The notes beneath the pieces were generated by a model, which searched no databases, was not told the DNA's origin, and saw only the letters and a list, made by a program, of their open reading frames with translations. Position numbers and translations under genes: made by a program. A DNA stretch of 64,000 nt from Fodinibacter sp963730365 (GTDB lineage: Bacteria; Actinomycetota; Actinomycetes; Actinomycetales; Dermatophilaceae): positions 62,001 to 126,000 of the forward strand of contig CAVSRM010000005.1 in NCBI GenBank assembly GCA_963730365.1. The letters are read 5' to 3'. Position 1 is the first letter of the stretch; every line of letters starts with the position of its first letter. Of this stretch, positions 51,773 through 59,999 are shown one piece after another.

Positions 51773-53062
51773 TCAGGAGTCCTCGCCGGGCATCCGGGAG
51801 CGCGACTCCTGCTCGGCATGGGTCTCCACCTCGGCGGCGGTTTCCTCCGCCCTGGCCCCCTCGGCCGGTTCGAGCACGTCCTCCGCTGTGACCTGGCCCT
51901 CGGCGTCCTCCGGCTCGGTGGTCGAGGAGTCCAGCAGGTGGTGCGAGACCGCGTTGAGCACGGCGACGGTCGGCACCGCGATGAGGGCACCGATGATGCC
52001 GGCGAGGACCAGGCCTGCGGCGATGGCGAAGATCACGGCGAGCGGGTGGATCTTCATGGCGCGACCGATGAGGAGCGGCTGCAGCAGGTGGGCCTCCAGC
52101 TGCTGCACCCCGATGACGATCCCGAGCATGATGAGCGCCTGCACCGGCCCCAGGGCGACGAGGGCCAGCATCACCGCGACCGTCCCCGAGACCGTGGCTC
52201 CGATGACGGGGATGAAGGCGCCGAAGAAGACGAGCAGGGCGATTCCCGAGGCGAACGGCACCCCGAGGATCGCCGCTCCGCCGCCGATGCCGATGGCATC
52301 CACGGCGGCGACCAGGATGGTGGCCCGGGTGAAGGCCGAGAGCTGGCCCCAGGCGATGAGACCGGAGGTGTGCGCTCGCTCCCGTGCTCCGCGGGGGAAG
52401 AGCCGCACGACCCAGCCCCAGATGGCCCCCCCGTCCTTGAGGAAGAAGAAGAGGGTGAAGAGCGCGATGAAGAAGCCCGTCACGACGTGCGTGGCCGTCA
52501 GCCCGGCAGAGGTCGCCGCGTCGGTGAGGTTGGCCGAGCTCAGCCACTCCCTGGCCCGGTCGAGATAGGTCTCGACCTGCGTATCGGTGATGCCGAAGCT
52601 CGTGCGCAACCACTCGCGGATCTGGCTCACCCCCTGGGTGACCTTCGTCGTGATGTCGTCGAGCTGGCCGACCAGCTGGCTCCCGACGAAGGACAGCAGA
52701 CCGCTGATCACGGCGACGGTGCCGATGACGGTGACGAACGCGGCCAGGCCGGCCGGCATGACCCGGTTCAGGCCGACATAGACCGGCTGGAGGAGCGCCG
52801 CGAGCAGAAGGGCGACGAGCACCGGGATGACGAGCTCGGAGACGTAGCCCATACCCCACAGCACGGCGGCTACAGCGAGCCCGATGACGAGGCCGCGCCA
52901 TGCCCACTCACTCGCCGTGCGGACGCCGACCGGAACGGACCATTCGGCCGGGGCCGGTCCCTTCCACGGAGCGGTCGTGCCAGACCCCGAGGTGGTTCCG
53001 TCGGACCGCGGGGCCGTGTCTGCCGGTCGGCGGGAGGTCCGTCCGGGAAGTCGAAGTCGCAT
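51773..53062 (-). CDS. AI-2E (PerM) family permease
   Basis: 429 aa from ATG 53060-53062; the frame is open to 53290, but that part runs through tRNA-Ala. A basic/Pro-rich cytoplasmic start of about 60 residues is followed by the family pattern: two close TM pairs, a long amphipathic region (SQLVGQLDDITTKVTQGVSQIREWLRTSFGITDTQVETYLDRAREWLSS), then five TM helices with AFIPVIGATVSGTVAVMLALVALGPVQALIMLGIVIGVQQLEAHLLQPLLIGRAMKIHPLAVIFAIAAGLVLAG. Members export small molecules or act as Na+/H+ antiporters; AI-2 export is only one case. The tail is acidic. Confidence 0.88.
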   Translation of the reverse strand: MRLRLPGRTSRRPADTAPRSDGTTSGSGTTAPWKGPAPAEWSVPVGVRTASEWAWRGLVIGLAVAAVLWGMGYVSELVIPVLVALLLAALLQPVYVGLNRVMPAGLAAFVTVIGTVAVISGLLSFVGSQLVGQLDDITTKVTQGVSQIREWLRTSFGITDTQVETYLDRAREWLSSANLTDAATSAGLTATHVVTGFFIALFTLFFFLKDGGAIWGWVVRLFPRGARERAHTSGLIAWGQLSAFTRATILVAAVDAIGIGGGAAILGVPFASGIALLVFFGAFIPVIGATVSGTVAVMLALVALGPVQALIMLGIVIGVQQLEAHLLQPLLIGRAMKIHPLAVIFAIAAGLVLAGIIGALIAVPTVAVLNAVSHHLLDSSTTEPEDAEGQVTAEDVLEPAEGARAEETAAEVETHAEQESRSRMPGEDS

Positions 53063-53186
53063 GCCGCGATGGTATGCGGTCGCACGGTGACTGAACCCCG
53101 CCCGCGACGTGTGCGGCACCCATCGCCGGTCGGCGTGCTCGGATTCGTCGGCGATCGCCGCCGGTGTTATCGTTGCTCCGCACTTC

Positions 53187-53259
53187 GGGGCTGTGGCGCA
53201 GTTGGTAGCGCGTCTCGTTCGCAATGAGAAGGTCCGGGGTTCGATTCCCCGCAGCTCCA
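53187..53259 (+). tRNA. tRNA-Ala (anticodon CGC)
   Basis: 73-nt cloverleaf: GGGGCTG pairs with CAGCTCC, D-arm GCGC/GCGC, anticodon stem TCTCG/TGAGA with loop TTCGCAA giving CGC, variable AGGTC, T-arm CGGGG-TTCGATT-CCCCG, discriminator A. It decodes GCG. CCA is not encoded. The integrase remnant begins 62 bases downstream. Confidence 0.95.
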
Positions 53260-53268
53260 CCCGACGGC

Positions 53269-53311
53269 AACCCCGTCCGACCTGCGGCAACGCGCAGGAT
53301 CGGGCGGGGTT
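53269..53311 (+). terminator. Strong terminator after tRNA-Ala
   Basis: A 12-bp outer stem (AACCCCGTCCGA with TCGGGCGGGGTT, one G-U) encloses an inner stem CCTGCG/CGCAGG and is followed by TTCGTCGTTG. It starts 9 bases after the tRNA. Confidence 0.75.
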
Positions 53312-53320
53312 TCGTCGTTG

Positions 53321-54224
53321 TCATTGCTTCCCGACCTCGGTTCGTGAACCCCCCGTGTACCCCCGGGCGTTCAGGCGGTCAAGGCCGGCGCGGTCGGCAG
53401 GGGTGCCGAGGTGGTGCAGGGAGAGGTTCGTCGTCGCGATCGACGCGTGCCCCATCCACGCCTGCACGGTTGCGGCCAGCGCCCGAACCAGAGGGAGCAC
53501 CCGGTCGGCGACCGGGACCCGGCGGGATCGGCCGGACTTGGTCGTCTTCACCTGCACGACCTCGGGTGCGGCCCGTTGGACGACCAGGGCCGGCATCGGC
53601 ACCTCGACGAAGTCGCGCACCCGCACCGCCCGAAGCTCGGACCACCGCAGCCCGGTCCACCCAGCGACCAGGACGACGTCGGCCAGCTGCTGGTCTCGGG
53701 CGGCGGCCTGGTGGACCTGCTCGAGTTCGTCCTCGGTGAACGGGTACATCTCGACGCGGGGCCCGCCCGAGCGGGGCACCTGGGTGCGGAGGACCGGGTT
53801 GGCCAGGATGAGCCGCTCGCGCACCGCCCACGCGCAGAACGAGGACAGTGAGGCGCGGAACCGGCGCACTGATGCCTCGGCAAGGCCGCCTTTGGTCAGC
53901 GTGACCAGAGCCCGCGTCACCTCGTCTGTGACGGCGTTGACCGACAGATCAGCGAGGGAGTGGGGCACCAGCCTGAGCAGGGCCCGGTCCGAGACGTAGG
54001 TCTTGCGGGCCACCAGGTGCGTGCGCTCCTCGAGCCAGACCGGCAGCAGTGCGCGCGGTGGCCCGGCCGGCCCGGGGATCGACGCCTCCGGCGGGGGCCG
54101 CCCGCTCCCGAGCGAGCCAGGCCTGCGCGTCCCGCTTCGCTGCAAACGACCGGCTCGCCGCGTAGACCCGGCCCACCGTGAGCACGGCACGGAACGTGCC
54201 CGAAGGGAGCTCGATGACGGTCAC
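53321..54224 (-). pseudogene. Degenerate phage/AICE tyrosine integrase
   Basis: GTG 54222-54224 starts VIELPSGTFRAVLTVGRVYAASRSFAAKRDAQAWLARERAA, then the frame shifts and continues VWLEERTHLVARKTYVSDRALLRLVPHSLADLSVNAVTDEVTRALVTLTKGGLAEASVRRFRASLSSFCAWA (core-binding) and QLADVVLVAGWTGLRWSELRAVRVRDF (catalytic Arg). The HxxR box is deleted: LPLVRALA joins directly to AATVQAWMGHASIATTNLSLHHLGT. There the nucleophile position reads Ser where the family has Tyr (NLYLHHLG). It cannot be active. It lies beside tRNA-Ala, its presumed target. Confidence 0.8.
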
Positions 54225-54313
54225 TTCGACATCCGCTCGATCCAGGCCGCGACGTGCCGCCGCTGGTAACGCCGGATCCGGGCACTGAGCCAGGTCATCC
54301 GCGGCCCGGTCTG

Positions 54314-54379
54314 TCACCAGCGGCACACGGTCGACGCGTCCACGTGCAGGAGCTCGGCGACCTCGCCGGTGGTCATCAT
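54314..54379 (-). pseudogene. Truncated excisionase-like MerR/HTH fragment
   Basis: Only 21 codons (MMTTGEVAELLHVDASTVCRW) remain before a stop. They match the beginning of Xis-type HTH_17 proteins, which are normally 60-70 aa. It lies between the integrase and the rep remnant, the order seen in actinobacterial integrative elements. Confidence 0.6.
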
Positions 54380-54409
54380 GATCGGCGGGCCGTCGGGTCG
54401 CGGATCCGT

Positions 54410-54765
54410 AGCAGTGCGGGCACAGCGGCTGCCCATGTGCCGGGTCGTCCGGTTCGTGCACCCGGAAGCAGGCCGTGGGCTGTCCGTGAGGGCATCGGGC
54501 GTGGGCGCGGCGGCGGGGGCGGCAGCGTGGTTGCCGGCCCCGCCGTGGACCGCACCGAAGGAGGGCGCGGTCAGCGTCGCGAAGACCAACGGGTTGTCGG
54601 CGACCGTCTCCGGCACGCCCTTGCCGTCGGCCACCCCGGCCCGAATGAGGTGGAAGTGTCCGCGGCGTACTGCCGCGAACACGAGGGGCACCGGTCGGCC
54701 CGACGGTTGCCGCACCGCACGAACGTGACCCCGCCGTACTCGTCGGTCGAGGCGTACGTGCGGAG
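54410..54765 (-). pseudogene. Remnant of a RepSA-type replication initiator
   Basis: One frame gives DEYGGVTFVRCGNRRADRCPSCSRQYAADT, a zinc-ribbon-like C(n)CxxC segment. After a shift another gives FHLIRAGVADGKGVPETVADNPLVFATLTAPSFGAVHG. A third gives HEPDDPAHGQPLCPHCYG. In this order they match the N-terminal part of RepSA-like initiators of pSAM2-type elements (AICEs). At least two shifts and loss of the rest make it non-functional. Confidence 0.65.
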
Positions 54766-54875
54766 CGCCCTCCCCGGTGGTGCGGTGCACGGTCACCGAG
54801 CTCCCGACCAGTCGGACCGGTCTGCTGCAGAACCCGACCTACTCGCCCGTCGTCGGGCCTTGGCGGGAAGTTGAG

Positions 54876-55619
54876 TCACCGCCACTTCCCGGCCCTCCAT
54901 CCCAAGTTCTGGTCCCAGTAGTTGGACCAGACCCAGATCCCGTCTATCCCGCCGTACCCTTCGGGACTTCGAGTCGGCGCGGGGAAGTCGCTGGTGAAGA
55001 ACCGAGGGGGTAGCGCCTCATCGACAGGCACGAGGAACAGGTGCCGCTCGGCGACAGCGCCAGCTGACCTGACCTTCTCGACATGACGCGGGATGTGCGG
55101 CAGGTGGAGCCAGCCCTCGACCACCGTCGTGAAGTCCGACGTCGACGCCTCGACGAACTCGGTGCGAACCCCAGGGAGCAGGACCACACCGGGCGTTAAT
55201 GGCGTTCGGCGGAGATCACCCACCTCGTTCACCCACTGGACCCCGGGGTCGCTATGAAGCACATTTGACGGGAGCCGACCGGGTGCATCGACCCCCCCTT
55301 GGTCACCAAGTGCAACCGCGTGCAGTACCGCCCGGCGCGTTCGTTGGTACGGCATGTCCGGCCCAGTCAGACGAAGCTCCCACCCTGAGGGCGCCGGCCA
55401 TCGCCAGCCCTCCTTGGCCGCCATGCCCTGCCAGGCTGTCGACTCCGGTTGGGTGACGAGAGTGACCCCCAGCGCGCCCTGGCGACCGCTCGGCCACTCA
55501 AGGGCGAAGTCCACAGCCGACTGGCGACCGGCGGCGTCGAACTTGCTGGCCGTGGCACCCAAGGCATGCCTGACGAGATGCGCGCCGATGTCTTCCGCCC
55601 GACCCGCCATCTTGCTCAT
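54876..55619 (-). CDS. Hypothetical protein, 247 aa
   Basis: ATG 55617-55619 (an earlier ATG at 55652 is possible). MSKMAGRAEDIGAHLVRHALGATASKFDAAGRQSAVDFALEWPSGRQGALGVTLVTQPESTAWQGMAAKEGWRWP is followed by GWELRLTGPDMPYQRTRRAVLHAVAL and a C-terminal YGGIDGIWVWSNYWDQNLGWRAGKW. A mixed alpha/beta, soluble protein; the early DFALEWPSG..ALGVTLVTQPES part recalls restriction-endonuclease-like folds only loosely. Not recognised. It is next to the rep remnant and may be cargo of that element. Confidence 0.55.
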   Translation of the reverse strand: MSKMAGRAEDIGAHLVRHALGATASKFDAAGRQSAVDFALEWPSGRQGALGVTLVTQPESTAWQGMAAKEGWRWPAPSGWELRLTGPDMPYQRTRRAVLHAVALGDQGGVDAPGRLPSNVLHSDPGVQWVNEVGDLRRTPLTPGVVLLPGVRTEFVEASTSDFTTVVEGWLHLPHIPRHVEKVRSAGAVAERHLFLVPVDEALPPRFFTSDFPAPTRSPEGYGGIDGIWVWSNYWDQNLGWRAGKWR

Positions 55620-55894
55620 CAGCCCATATGCCCTTGACGGACTCGAACTCAAGCAACCAGCGGCGGATCCGGTCGGACCACCCGATGTAGCCAGTGGTGG
55701 GATCGACCTGGCTTAGGAAGTTGCGAATAGCATCCTCGAGCTCAGCGTCGGTCTGGCCGTCACTGCTGTAGCTCGACGTGGCGAGGCCGTAGTCCCCGTT
55801 GGGGCCCGAGGTCCATCGAAGCGTCATAGACGCCGGGCTCGCCGAGGCGCTCGGTGACGTCGAAGTGCTCACCGTCCACCACCATCCGCTTCAC
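55498..55894 (-). pseudogene. Small conserved hypothetical, frameshifted
   Basis: GTG 55892-55894 or ATG 55883-55885 begins VVDGEHFDVTERLGEPGVYDAS. The frame then changes near 55815 and continues WTSGPNGDYGLATSSYSSDGQTDAELEDAIRNFLSQVDPTTGYIGW. The SGPNxxYG and AIRxFLxQVDPxTGYI pattern recurs in small actinobacterial proteins of unknown function, so the two pieces belong together. The true end is unclear; the open frame runs to 55498 and overlaps the next gene's start. Confidence 0.6.
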
Positions 55895-56205
55895 GAGGTG
55901 AGGCTACCTATCCGCGGCGTGACCGGTAGCTGGTTGTGCTGCGGGACGGGAGCCAACGCGGGATGCAGGCGAGGTCGCCGCAGGGCGAACCGAGCGACTC
56001 CGCCTGCCACGTGGAGTTCCCACCCGGTAGCGGGTGTGGCTCATCTCGGTTTGCGCTCCCGCCGGTCACCGTGCCGGCGTGTGGCTCCCAGAGGGGTCTG
56101 CTCCGCTCTCAGCTCGCCTGCTCCAATCCCGGAGGCGGACCTTGGCCACCAAAGTGCTGAGCAAAGCCCGGCCAGGCCGCCATGACCGCAAGCCCGGCCA
56201 TCGGC
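55895..56205. other. Non-coding spacer
   Basis: No gene supported between the hypothetical pair and the LacI gene. No copy of the tRNA-Ala 3' end was seen here. Confidence 0.4.
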
Positions 56206-57285
56206 TCAACCTGACAAGGACGTGGCACGCGGCAGAGCGCGCACGGAGTCACGGATCTGAATCGGCATCGGCACCAAGTGCTCGCCGTTCCCGGTGTCGG
56301 GCGCCAACGCGATCTCCATCGCCAGTCTGCCCATCTCGTAGTACGGCAGCCTGGCAGTCGTCAGGGGTGGTCGCATGTAAGAGGCGAGCTCATCGTCGTC
56401 GAAGGACACGAGGGAGACGTCATCGGGAACACGCAGCCCGAACTCGGTCAGCGCCTGCTGGGCGCCGAACGCGATCCGGTCGTTGAGACAGATCAGCCCG
56501 GTGAACGCTTGGCGCGACTCAAGGAGGGCTCGCGTGCCCCGGTAGCCCTCTGAGGGCTCCCACTCCTCGAGGTCTACGACCGCGATAGGCGCGACCCCGG
56601 CCTCGTCGAGCGCTCGCTGGATGCCGTGAAAGCGCCGCGGGATCATCACCGATCCCCTGGGTTCCCACTGGGTATCCAGAGCATTGCCGATGACGGCGAG
56701 ACTGTCGCCATGCCCTGCGTCGAGGAGCTGCATGGTCACCGCGTAGCCGGCTTCCTCCTCGGCCGGAAAGACGAATCTGGAAGGGGGGTCGCTGGAACAG
56801 TTCACGGTGACTGTGGGGATGTGTCCCGGGAGTGCGGGAACATCGATCAACCGTGCTGCGAGAGAACCGAAGATGAGGGCGTCGACCTGCCGGTCCACCA
56901 TCGAGTCCAGCGCGCGCTCTAACTGCTGGGGGTGGCCGCCGGTCTCAGCGATCAGCACGCCTCGTTCCTGCTCGTCGGCCACGTCGAGGATGCCGCGGAT
57001 CATCGCCGAGGCGAACCGCGTCACGGTGACTTCCTTCGAGATGAAGCCGACTGTGCCGCTCTTACCGAGCCGCAGCGACCGCGCTGCCGGGTTCGGTCGA
57101 TAGTTGAGCTCACGCGCCGCTGCATGGATGCGCGCGACGGCCTCTTGCGACAGTCGCGAGCCGGGGCGGTTGTTGAGCGCCAGACTGACGGCGGATTTGG
57201 ACATCCCGACCCGCGCGGCGACATCCGCCAAGGTCGCTCGCTGACCCCCGCCACCGCCTTGACGGGTACCGCGCTGGTTCGGCAT
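56206..57285 (-). CDS. LacI family regulator of the fructan/sucrose operon
   Basis: 359 aa. The HTH and hinge at about residues 16-72 read RATLADVAARVGMSKSAVSLALNNRPGSRLSQEAVARIHAAARELNYRPNPAARSLR. The periplasmic-binding-like core has VGFISKEVTVTRFASAMIRGILDVADEQERGVLIAETGG, FTGLICLNDRIAFGAQQALTEFGLRVPDDVSLVSFDDDELASYMRPPLTTARLP. Gly/Gln-rich extra residues precede the HTH. It is divergent from the GH32-ABC operon with two matching operators in the 220-base gap, so it almost certainly represses that operon and itself. Ligand: probably a fructose-containing sugar. Confidence 0.92.
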   Translation of the reverse strand: MPNQRGTRQGGGGGQRATLADVAARVGMSKSAVSLALNNRPGSRLSQEAVARIHAAARELNYRPNPAARSLRLGKSGTVGFISKEVTVTRFASAMIRGILDVADEQERGVLIAETGGHPQQLERALDSMVDRQVDALIFGSLAARLIDVPALPGHIPTVTVNCSSDPPSRFVFPAEEEAGYAVTMQLLDAGHGDSLAVIGNALDTQWEPRGSVMIPRRFHGIQRALDEAGVAPIAVVDLEEWEPSEGYRGTRALLESRQAFTGLICLNDRIAFGAQQALTEFGLRVPDDVSLVSFDDDELASYMRPPLTTARLPYYEMGRLAMEIALAPDTGNGEHLVPMPIQIRDSVRALPRATSLSG

Positions 57286-57332
57286 GGCGGCAGCCTACGT
57301 CCTCCGCGCGCCTGTCCGAGACAAATCCTCAG

Positions 57333-57348
57333 GTGAAATCGATTTAGC
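57333..57348. promoter_or_regulatory. LacI-type operator 1
   Basis: GTGAAATCGATTTAGC contains the perfect palindrome AAATCGATTT and matches the ideal GCTAAATCGATTTAGC at 14 of 16 bases. It lies between the LacI start and the operon promoter. Confidence 0.75.
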
Positions 57349-57354
57349 GAACCC

Positions 57355-57384
57355 TTGCGCGGCGGTGGCTCACGCGAGTACTGT
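57355..57384 (+). promoter_or_regulatory. Putative promoter of the GH32-ABC operon
   Basis: TTGCGC (57355-57360) and TACTGT (57379-57384) are 18 bases apart and flanked by the two operators; operator 2 would cover the start point. A moderate match only. Confidence 0.4.
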
Positions 57385-57387
57385 CCC

Positions 57388-57403
57388 GCTGTAACGATTT
57401 AGC
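57388..57403. promoter_or_regulatory. LacI-type operator 2
   Basis: GCTGTAACGATTTAGC matches the ideal GCTAAATCGATTTAGC at 13 of 16 bases and shares CGATTTAGC with operator 1. It is 55 bases downstream of operator 1, about five helical turns. Confidence 0.7.
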
Positions 57404-57443
57404 AAGGCCTACCTGACCATGTCTGACCGTTGGAGGACCCTGA

Positions 57444-57509
57444 TGAAGCCCCTGTTCGACGATGCGCCTCGCGAGGTCGACCAGGGCGCCGACATGGTGA
57501 GTGCCTGAT
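57444..57509 (+). CDS. 21-codon leader frame coupled to the GH32 gene
   Basis: ATG 57444 has GGAGG 5-9 bases upstream, a better ribosome site than the enzyme gene itself has. The frame reads MKPLFDDAPREVDQGADMVSA and stops in TGATG, overlapping the GH32 start. It could serve translational coupling or be the remains of a longer gene. No attenuator hairpin is evident. Confidence 0.55.
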
Positions 57510-58539
57510 GGCCTTCGAGCTCGCCGACTCCTGGGTCTGGGACTTCTGGGTGGCTGACGACGGGGAGCAGTACCACCTGTTCTTCCTCTACGCCTCACGG
57601 GCACTGCAGGACCCCGAGCTGCGCCACCACCGGGCATCGATCGGCCATGCGGTGTCACCCGACCTCCGGTCGTGGCACAGGGTCCCGGACGCGCTCGTGC
57701 GCAGCGACCCGCCGGCGTTCGACGACCTCGCCACCTGGACCGGCTCGGTGGTCCGTCATCCCGACGGCCGGTGGCTGATGTTCTACACCGGCGCCAGCCT
57801 GAACCAGGACGGCGTCAACGTTCAGTCCATCGGTTGCGCCTCCTCGCTGGACCTGATGACGTGGGACAAGTCGCCCGCGCCGCCCCTGCAGGCGGATCCC
57901 CGGTGGTACGAGACCTATGTTCCGGACGGGACCTGGCACGACGAGGCATTTCGTGACCCGTGGGTCTTCGCTGACCCGGACGGCAACGGGTGGCACATGC
58001 TCATCACGGCGCGCTCGGCCCACGGCCCGGCGTCGGCGCCGCAGGACACCATCGGCCGAGGCGTGCTGGGCCACGCGTGGTCGGCAGACCTGGAGCACTG
58101 GGAGCTTCGCGAGCCCCTGACGGCGCCGGGCAGCGGGTTCGGCCAGCTCGAGGTGCCCCACGTGGCACAGGTTGACGGTCGCCACGTCCTCATCTTCAAC
58201 TGCTTGTCGCAGGACATGTCCATCGCTCGCCGCGAGGAAACGCCCGGTGGCATCTGGGCCGTGCCGATCGACTCCCCCACCGGCCCCTACGACGTCGCCC
58301 GGGCGCACCTTCTGGCCGATCCACGGCTCTATGTCGGGAAGCTCGTCGTGGACCGGGCCTCGGGAGCCACCCAGTTCCTCGCCTTCCGCAACGTCGAGGA
58401 GGGGGAGTTCGTCGGTGCGCTCGCTGATCCGCAGCACGTCGAATGGCAGGGCGACCGTCTCGTGATCCGCGAGCTCGCCCCAGCAGCACAGTCACCGGCG
58501 GCCCCGCCGGTTCCTTTCGAAACCGGGCATCAGGTGTGA
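57508..58539 (+). CDS. GH32-like fructosidase (furanosidase clan)
   Basis: 343 aa. ADSWVWDFWVADDGEQYHLFFLYA has the nucleophile Asp (WVWDFW in place of WMNDPNG); TWTGSVVRHPDGRWLMFYTG; WHDEAFRDPWVFADPDGNGWHMLI with the RDP Asp; and GFGQLEVPHVAQVDGRHVLIFNCLS, where EVP stands for the ECP acid/base Glu. This five-blade propeller group is annotated GH32 and lacks the usual C-terminal beta-sandwich. It has no signal peptide, so it acts inside the cell on an imported fructan or sucrose-type sugar. The start is fixed by the TGATG overlap. Confidence 0.85.
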   Translation: MAFELADSWVWDFWVADDGEQYHLFFLYASRALQDPELRHHRASIGHAVSPDLRSWHRVPDALVRSDPPAFDDLATWTGSVVRHPDGRWLMFYTGASLNQDGVNVQSIGCASSLDLMTWDKSPAPPLQADPRWYETYVPDGTWHDEAFRDPWVFADPDGNGWHMLITARSAHGPASAPQDTIGRGVLGHAWSADLEHWELREPLTAPGSGFGQLEVPHVAQVDGRHVLIFNCLSQDMSIARREETPGGIWAVPIDSPTGPYDVARAHLLADPRLYVGKLVVDRASGATQFLAFRNVEEGEFVGALADPQHVEWQGDRLVIRELAPAAQSPAAPPVPFETGHQV

Positions 58540-58588
58540 CCGGTCAGCGTGGGGCAACGATGCCTCCAACCTCCAAGGAGAAGTAGAG

Positions 58589-59920
58589 ATGATCAATCGA
58601 AGGGCAACCCTCACAGCCATTGCGGGGTTCGGCGTCGCCGGGCTCGCCTCGGGCTGTCTGTCATCGTCACCGTCGGAGAACGCGAACAGTGACGGCTCGG
58701 CCGCGTCCGGCCCCGGCAAGTCGTCGATCTCGGTGATGTACGGCCTCGGCCCTGACAGCGAGCCTGGCTTCAAGGCCGACCTCTCGAAGTTCGCGGAGGC
58801 CAACGGCATCACTATCGAGTTCATCAAGGCCGGGTCGTGGGACACCGAGATCCGCACCAAGGTGCAGGGCGGCAACCCCCCCGACGTGGGCCTGTTCCCC
58901 CAGCCGGGGCTCATGTGCGACCTGGCCAAGCAGGGCAAGCTCATCCCCTACGACGCGGCCACCGTCGCCCTGAACCAGGAGACGCTCGTCCCGGGCGTCA
59001 TCGAGGCCGGCACCTGTGCCGACGGCCAGGTCTACGGCCTGCCCACCGCGTTGAGCGTCAAGAGCGTCCTGTGGACCGACGCGCCAGCGTTCAAGGCGGC
59101 CGGGTACACGGCCCCGAAGACGCTCGACGAGCTGCTGGCCCTCACCGAGAAGATCAAGGCCGACGGCACGACCCCGTGGTGCATCGCCGCCGAGTCCGGC
59201 GCTGCCACCGGCTGGCCGATCACCGACTGGATTGAGGACCTCGTCCTGCGCTTTGCCGGCGCCGAGAACTATGACAAGTGGGTCAAGGGCGAACTGAAGA
59301 ACGACAGCCCGGAGATCAGGCCCGCCTGGGAGTACTTCGAGAAGATCGCCTTCGGCGACGGCTACGTGCGCGGTGGCACGAAGTCCATCGTCGCGACGAA
59401 CTTCCAGACCGGCGGCAACGCGTTGTTCGACTCGCCCCCTGGCTGCTACCTGTTCAAGCAGGCCACCTTCGTCGCGAACAAGGGCGGTTTCCCGGACACC
59501 GTCATCGCCGAGGTCGACACCACGACGGGCCCGCTGCCCTTCCCCGGCACGACCGAGGGCGACAACCCTGTCCTCCTCGGTGGTGACATCGCCGCGGCCT
59601 TCAACAACGACGCCAACACCTTGAAGGTGCGCAACTTCATCGCCAGCAAGGAGAACGGCACCGAGCAGGCAAAGGCGGGCGGGTTCTCACCGCACACCAC
59701 CGCGGACGTCTCGCTCCTGCCGAACAAGACGCTCCAGACCATCGCCAGCGAGGTGCTCTACAAGGCCACCGCTGCCCGCTTCGACGGGTCCGACCTGATG
59801 CCCGCCAAGGTGGGCGCCGGCACCTTCTGGACCGAGCCCGTGAAGTGGCTCTCGGGCCAGCAGGACCTCGACGCCACGCTGAAGAACATCGACGACAGCT
59901 TCCCCAAGGCCACCAGCTGA
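58589..59920 (+). CDS. Sugar ABC transporter substrate-binding lipoprotein
   Basis: 443 aa. The lipobox is GFGVAGLASGC with Cys23, followed by an acidic/Ser linker. The family-1 solute-binding core follows: IEFIKAGSWDTEIRTKVQGGNPPDVGLFPQPGLMCDLAKQGKLIPYD, YGLPTALSVKSVLWTDAPAFKAAGYTAPKTLDELLALTEKIKADGTTPWCIA, GGNALFDSPPGCYLFKQATFV. It delivers the sugar to the two permeases encoded next. GGAG lies 8 bases before the ATG. No ATPase is encoded here, so a shared MsiK-type ATPase elsewhere is expected. Confidence 0.93.
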   Translation: MINRRATLTAIAGFGVAGLASGCLSSSPSENANSDGSAASGPGKSSISVMYGLGPDSEPGFKADLSKFAEANGITIEFIKAGSWDTEIRTKVQGGNPPDVGLFPQPGLMCDLAKQGKLIPYDAATVALNQETLVPGVIEAGTCADGQVYGLPTALSVKSVLWTDAPAFKAAGYTAPKTLDELLALTEKIKADGTTPWCIAAESGAATGWPITDWIEDLVLRFAGAENYDKWVKGELKNDSPEIRPAWEYFEKIAFGDGYVRGGTKSIVATNFQTGGNALFDSPPGCYLFKQATFVANKGGFPDTVIAEVDTTTGPLPFPGTTEGDNPVLLGGDIAAAFNNDANTLKVRNFIASKENGTEQAKAGGFSPHTTADVSLLPNKTLQTIASEVLYKATAARFDGSDLMPAKVGAGTFWTEPVKWLSGQQDLDATLKNIDDSFPKATS

Positions 59921-59999
59921 CGTCCGCCCGGCCGCGGGGGTGGTACACCGCCCACCCTCGCGGCCGACAGCCTCATACCCGCTTCAGAGAGGAAGTGTC

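Noticed and set aside
51773..53290. Longer version of the AI-2E permease starting at 53290
   Set aside because: The extension is a translation of tRNA-Ala antisense (RGIEPRTFSL), so the ATG at 53062 was used.
54876..57300. Right att copy of tRNA-Ala for the second element
   Set aside because: No second copy of the T-arm sequence CGGGGTTCGATTCCCCG was seen downstream in the window; the boundary may be deleted.
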